Positions 60,496-64,000 of a DNA stretch of 64,000 nucleotides are shown one piece after another. The position numbers and the translations under genes were made by a program. Below the pieces are notes generated by a model. That model saw only the letters and a program-made list of their open reading frames with translations, was not told the origin of the DNA and did no database searches. This DNA is from Mycobacteroides franklinii (GTDB lineage Bacteria; Actinomycetota; Actinomycetes; Mycobacteriales; Mycobacteriaceae). Where the stretch lies: the NCBI RefSeq assembly GCF_002013895.1, contig NZ_MAFQ01000012.1, positions 62,001 to 126,000 of the forward strand, in the 5' to 3' direction. Position 1 is the stretch's first letter; each line of letters begins with the position of its first letter.

Positions 60496-60951
60496 TCAGG
60501 GGAAGAATTCATAGGATTGCTGCGCGAGACGGAATCCTCTGCTGGTGGAGGTGTCGACACAGATGAGGCCGACCTCTCGGCTTGAGCATTGGAAGGGCCC
60601 CACCTCCGTCTCGTCGCCGTACTTCAATACGAACAAGTTCTCACCACCTGCCGAATCTGAGATGCAGTGAAATGCCGGGATTTCGCCGATATTCATGGTC
60701 ACACTGCGCCCCCACGCGCCATGGCAATCCTTAGTGGGCCGGGGCGGCGGGGCGAACGTAGCGTCGTTGAGATCGCACCGCACATAAGGCCTAGGCCAAT
60801 CGTTGTCGATGACGCAGTAAATGTTGCGCGAAGGTGTGGTGAAGTGTCTGACCCCGTAGGTATCGGCCAGCGCAGGTGGTGCAGCAATCCCTAAGCACAC
60901 CAACACTGCCCCGATAGCCGCGATAAAACTGGATAGCTGCGATGGCAGCAC
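60496..60951 (-). CDS. Secreted protein, DUF6636-like
   Basis: This 151-residue protein has a signal peptide (SSFIAAIGAVLVCLGIAAPP, cleavage after ALA) and a mature domain with six cysteines in pairs typical of DUF6636-like mycobacterial exported proteins (FTTPSRNIYCVID, YVRCDLND, TKDCHGAWG, FHCISD, FQCSSREVGLICVD). GTG at 60951 is used so that the signal sequence is near the start; the frame continues to 61047. Function is unknown. Confidence 0.65.
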   Translation of the reverse strand: MLPSQLSSFIAAIGAVLVCLGIAAPPALADTYGVRHFTTPSRNIYCVIDNDWPRPYVRCDLNDATFAPPPRPTKDCHGAWGRSVTMNIGEIPAFHCISDSAGGENLFVLKYGDETEVGPFQCSSREVGLICVDTSTSRGFRLAQQSYEFFP

Positions 60952-61043
60952 CGAAAACGGCTCAGCTGGCCTCAGGACAGCGCGGCGGGCAGCACCTCGA
61001 CAATACCCGGCGATGTTCGCACAACAGTGCCGACTCGACGCGG

Positions 61044-61769
61044 TCACCGCCCACCGTCCCTGTGTTGTTCAGTGTTGGCGCAGAAGCGATCTCGCGCAGC
61101 CTCCGGGGACAGGCCGAAGCGGTCCAGGCCGTAATCCTTCTCCAGATGACACGGCGGAACGCTGCCGTCAGTCTTGACGCCATCGTTCTGGACGGACACC
61201 ACCGGTACCAGCTCCTCGCCTGTGAACCGGTAGATCCGTGTAAGCCAGCTTCGCATCGGGCCGACCCCGTACTCGGCGATGAATCCGTCACCGGCATGCC
61301 AGAAGTCGACCCCGAAGAATGCTCCGGGGCTGTGCATGGTGTCGTCGTCCAGGTGCGGTGCGGGAACGACGGCAAGTTGTGTTGAGTCTTCGGTCGCGCG
61401 CCACAACACCCAGTGCGAGTTCGGGTGTGCACTGCCAGTGTCCAGGGACAGCAGCACTTCATCACGGCCGTCTCCGTCAAGGTCACGCAACAGCATGACA
61501 CCCGAGTCCACCGAACCGTCGAGGTGATCGTCGAGTGTCTGCACCAACATCCCGTCTCTGTCGAGAACACGGATTTGGGCGGCGGTGTCCATGATCCTTT
61601 TCTCGAACCGGAGGCCCTGCGAGTCGGTGGAGGTCAACTGACAATCCGGGCCGCTCAAGTTGGTGAACTTGTCCGAGCATTCGGGAAGCACATCTGCGTA
61701 GGCGGGAGACGGCGCAAGCCCGGTGCCCAGCAGAGTAAAGGCACCCACCACGAGCGCGGCTCTTCTCAT
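61044..61769 (-). CDS. Secreted protein with FG-GAP/calcium-loop-like motif
   Basis: This 241-residue protein has a signal peptide (RRAALVVGAFTLLGTGLA, cleavage after AYA) and a domain with LLRDLDGDGRDEVLLSLD, an acidic loop like those of integrin FG-GAP or EF-hand-like calcium sites. ATG at 61769 overlaps the stop of the upstream membrane-protein gene by ATGA, so the two are co-translated and probably work at the same site. Function unknown. Confidence 0.7.
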   Translation of the reverse strand: MRRAALVVGAFTLLGTGLAPSPAYADVLPECSDKFTNLSGPDCQLTSTDSQGLRFEKRIMDTAAQIRVLDRDGMLVQTLDDHLDGSVDSGVMLLRDLDGDGRDEVLLSLDTGSAHPNSHWVLWRATEDSTQLAVVPAPHLDDDTMHSPGAFFGVDFWHAGDGFIAEYGVGPMRSWLTRIYRFTGEELVPVVSVQNDGVKTDGSVPPCHLEKDYGLDRFGLSPEAARDRFCANTEQHRDGGR

Positions 61770-63124
61770 CGCACTTTCCGTAAATTGTCGATCGCGGTGG
61801 ACAGCAGCCAATCGGTGGCACTGTTCGACTCGGATGACCGAGTCACCAAGAGCACTCCCCGCACACGCAGCAACGTGACAACTGCGAAGCGACGGGTGCC
61901 GTCGCCACACCAGTTCGCCGTGTCGAGCCGTAGGCCGATCGCATCGTCGGTGCGGTATTTGCCGGCAGGCAACTCATCGACTTGGACGACTGGATGAGAC
62001 CCGCAGGGCTGCCCGCTCACGATCTGATACTGCTGACACCGTTTGGCCCAAGAGCGGACGGAGGTAAGCACATCAGATCCCGGGTGTTCGCGAAAGTACT
62101 GTGCTTGGGTATCACCTTGGAGATCAGCATTTTTCGGGTCGGTGCCGTAGCGCAGCACGTGGATACTTCCGATCACGGAGAACAGTGACTGATCGATCGG
62201 TAGTCCGTATCCGCCCGGGAACGGGAACGGCTCGCATTTAGTGGGCTCGGTTGCCATCGGCGGGGCGGTCGTATCCGCATCTGCGCCGGAGGTCCACTGA
62301 TCGACGAACCATCGGCCGTTCCCAGAGGTCTGAGCAAGACTGGGCGCCAACGCCATAAACGTCGGCCCACCGGCGGTGAGGGCATCCGGGCTCGGGGCAG
62401 GCAGTGCGGGGTAGTTCTGCAGGCGTTGCAGAGTCAGTTTCATCAAAGGTTCGCCTAGATCGCTTAACTTGTCATTTTGGGCGACCAGGGTCAGTCCTCC
62501 AATCACCGCGACACCGACGGTGCGGGAGGAGTCCGGTTCAGCTCCGCCACGCAGACAGTGACCGTTGGTGGAGACGATCTTGATCCGAGTAGCGGTCACA
62601 GTGCCCACCACCAAGTTTGGCAGCAGCACAGGATGCAGGGCTGCCTGGCAGAGACCGGTGCCGCGGTAGTGCATCGTGATGTTGTCGCAATCAGCGACCC
62701 AACGCCGCGTCCGCTCTTGCAAGTCAGCTCCGGCATTACCGCGAATCAGGGCCATGCTGACTTCCGGATACCAAGATTTATCAACCACTTTGGGTCCGTG
62801 CGCCCTGGAGGAAACCACAGCCGCTCGCGCCGCGACCTGATCCGGCCGCTCCGAACATGAGGGGCGCGAAGCCCCGCCGAGGATTTCAGAGATCCCGGGA
62901 TCAGCAGCGTCCTGCTGCGCTCCCCAACCCTCTGGCACGTCGGCAGCATTCGGAAGAAACTGGGACAGCTCAGCAGCAGACAAGTCGGCCAACTCTCGAG
63001 GCGCCGGCCCCGGGACCGGACGGCGGGAATCACGGTGCACCCACAACGCCGCACCGGCAGCCATGACAGCGACACACACAACAGCCACCACCACAGCCCA
63101 ATATTTATGCAGCAAACTCCTCAT
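61766..63124 (-). CDS. Membrane-anchored protein with tandem sensor-like extracellular domains
   Basis: This 452-residue protein has one N-terminal transmembrane helix (about 9-29) and two similar extracellular halves. Each half has a short helix ending in a Cys-x pattern (RRWVADCDNITM near 142 and RSWAKRCQQYQIV near 360). They resemble PknH-type sensor domains of mycobacteria. It lies upstream of the secreted protein at 61044 with an ATGA overlap. Ligand and role are unknown. Confidence 0.68.
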   Translation of the reverse strand: MRSLLHKYWAVVVAVVCVAVMAAGAALWVHRDSRRPVPGPAPRELADLSAAELSQFLPNAADVPEGWGAQQDAADPGISEILGGASRPSCSERPDQVAARAAVVSSRAHGPKVVDKSWYPEVSMALIRGNAGADLQERTRRWVADCDNITMHYRGTGLCQAALHPVLLPNLVVGTVTATRIKIVSTNGHCLRGGAEPDSSRTVGVAVIGGLTLVAQNDKLSDLGEPLMKLTLQRLQNYPALPAPSPDALTAGGPTFMALAPSLAQTSGNGRWFVDQWTSGADADTTAPPMATEPTKCEPFPFPGGYGLPIDQSLFSVIGSIHVLRYGTDPKNADLQGDTQAQYFREHPGSDVLTSVRSWAKRCQQYQIVSGQPCGSHPVVQVDELPAGKYRTDDAIGLRLDTANWCGDGTRRFAVVTLLRVRGVLLVTRSSESNSATDWLLSTAIDNLRKVR

Positions 63125-63199
63125 CGGAACACAGTATGCCCGGCCACAACAGTTCTAGCGTCCGGCGCACCGGCGCCCAGCGCCGCAGCAGGGCGACCG

Positions 63200-63619
63200 C
63201 TATGCCGGACCTGACACACGAGGACGTCCTCCATTGGGGAACAACAAACCCGCACGATAACTGCTGCCGGTCTTGCGTTGCAGAGACCGTAGCGTTGCGA
63301 TGGCTTCTTGGTCGGGAATGCCTGTGACGATTGGAAAGTCGAGGCCCGAACCGATAAGCGAACTTGCAAAACAGATTTCGGTGAGTAACAACACACGAGC
63401 CCAATCGAGGTCCGAAAGCGGCAATATTTCCTCGATGGCTGCTCTCAGTCGGCTTGTAAGACAATCAAATTCAGGCCAATCGTGAACGCCGAGCACTTCA
63501 ATCGGGAATGGCACATAGCTGGCCGAGCCACCCCACTCAAGTAGCCCACCACGGATCAACTCACGCTCTTGAGGGCTGAGGTCGATTGCAACCAGTTGGC
63601 CCCGTTCATCCACTGCCAT
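63200..63619 (-). CDS. Hypothetical protein
   Basis: This 139-residue protein has no signal peptide or transmembrane helix. It contains ELIRGGLLEWGGSASYVPFPIEVLG and a C-terminal region ending RPRVSGPA. The ATG at 63619 is preferred over that at 63664 because TAGGA and GGAGGAG precede it. No family is recognised. Its position between membrane proteins suggests a cytoplasmic partner, but this is only an inference. IDLSPQERELIRGGL and later helices suggest a mixed alpha-beta fold. Confidence 0.55.
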   Translation of the reverse strand: MAVDERGQLVAIDLSPQERELIRGGLLEWGGSASYVPFPIEVLGVHDWPEFDCLTSRLRAAIEEILPLSDLDWARVLLLTEICFASSLIGSGLDFPIVTGIPDQEAIATLRSLQRKTGSSYRAGLLFPNGGRPRVSGPA

Positions 63620-63719
63620 CTGTCCTACTCTCCTCCACCGGCGACCATTGAGGACAATTCCCATAGAGCGGTTAGCACTCCACCGCGGGAACCGAACGAA
63701 AACCTCAAGATGAAAGCAC

Positions 63720-64000
63720 TCAGAGATCCGGCGATGTCGCTAAAGCCGCTGACACAGTCGTAGCTTTCAACGGTGGTCGAAACATTCTCCACGTGGGGGA
63801 AGCCGCACGTTCGCGCTCGATAAGCAGACCCGAATCCGTCAGCACTTCTTTGACTAAGCCGGTCAGATACTTACCACCGGTGAACAGCGCAGCGCCCGCC
63901 AGAACTGCCACCAGCATCTGGCCGACCCCGAGCGACAGTGACCACCGACTCTCACCAGTCAGGTCCTGCCACCAGCGGGTATAGCCACCGCGGAACGTGC
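63720..64000 (-). CDS. Membrane protein fragment, N-terminus beyond window edge
   Basis: The minus-strand frame ending at 63720 stays open to the right edge (93 codons plus stop), so the visible part is a C-terminal fragment. It contains one hydrophobic helix (MLVAVLAGAALFTGGKYL) between a Trp-rich segment (YTRWWQDLTGESRWSLSL) and a tail with RERAASPTWRMFRPP. An ATG at 63917 exists, but the open frame upstream makes an internal position more likely. Function unknown. Confidence 0.45.
   Translation of the reverse strand, partial: TFRGGYTRWWQDLTGESRWSLSLGVGQMLVAVLAGAALFTGGKYLTGLVKEVLTDSGLLIERERAASPTWRMFRPPLKATTVSAALATSPDL

Noticed and set aside
1..64000. CRISPR array, tRNA/rRNA genes, insertion sequences or prophage genes
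   Set aside because: No regularly spaced repeats, cloverleaf sequences, transposase, integrase or phage structural proteins were seen on either strand.

Overview
The window is high-GC actinobacterial DNA with mycobacterial gene content: etfBA, a methylglucose-lipopolysaccharide (MGLP) gene set, serB2, ctaD, fecB, adhC, nrdF2, sigK-rskA, an MspA-family porin, an EspR-like regulator, DUF385/F420-type reductases and a mycothiol-type DinB enzyme. Gene order from 1 to about 44400 follows M. tuberculosis Rv3027c-Rv3048c, recalled from memory, but is broken by blocks of accessory genes. The accessory content suggests a rapid grower, possibly of the Mycobacteroides abscessus-chelonae group; the species cannot be fixed from sequence reading alone. 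No rRNA, tRNA, CRISPR array, transposase, integrase or phage gene was recognised.

Layout. 1-4228: truncated GNAT acyltransferase, NmrA-type reductase, one-helix exported protein, etfA and etfB, all leftward. 4478-8119: MGLP methyltransferase, GH57 enzyme and glycosyltransferase, rightward and tightly coupled. 8156-19303: an accessory block with a carboxylic acid reductase, a YWTD propeller, three exported proteins including an MspA-family porin, a divergent LysR regulator, two tandem ferritin-like hydrolases, an ArsR-SRPBCC pair and a deazaflavin-dependent reductase. 19287-26165: acyltransferase, lipoprotein, two methyltransferases, enoyl-CoA hydratase, NUDIX hydrolase and ABC ATPase, syntenic with Rv3034c-Rv3041c. 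26202-29130: a second insertion (EspR-like regulator, YczE membrane protein, MocR regulator). 29156-33351: serB2, ctaD, fecB. 33403-39798: a third insertion rich in TetR regulators, SRPBCC proteins, DUF385 enzymes and a BacA-type transporter. 39874-44414: adhC, a flavin monooxygenase, an exported protein, DUF3349 and nrdF2.

After nrdF2 the Rv30xx synteny ends. 44589-49835 holds an SDR, a geranylgeranyl-reductase-like flavoprotein, a YoaK membrane protein, a DinB enzyme, an exported protein, a LysR-sensor-like protein lacking its HTH, and DUF5997.

The most striking region is 49865-60316. Six leftward genes (FAD amine oxidase, DUF1365, UfaA1-type methyltransferase, DUF1295, sigK, rskA) are linked by 4-base start/stop overlaps. 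Facing them are a second cyclopropane/mycolic-type methyltransferase, a SOUL haem-binding protein, an SRPBCC-epimerase fusion and a DNA photolyase, followed by a convergent TspO. The 231-base gap between the two arms contains two back-to-back matches to the SigK promoter (CCATCC-N15-CCGAAT), one per strand. This suggests one SigK-controlled unit joining membrane-lipid modification, tetrapyrrole handling and light-damage repair, similar in content to proteobacterial RpoE-ChrR singlet-oxygen loci. The right edge (60496-64000) has exported and membrane-anchored mycobacterial proteins of unknown function; the last gene is truncated.
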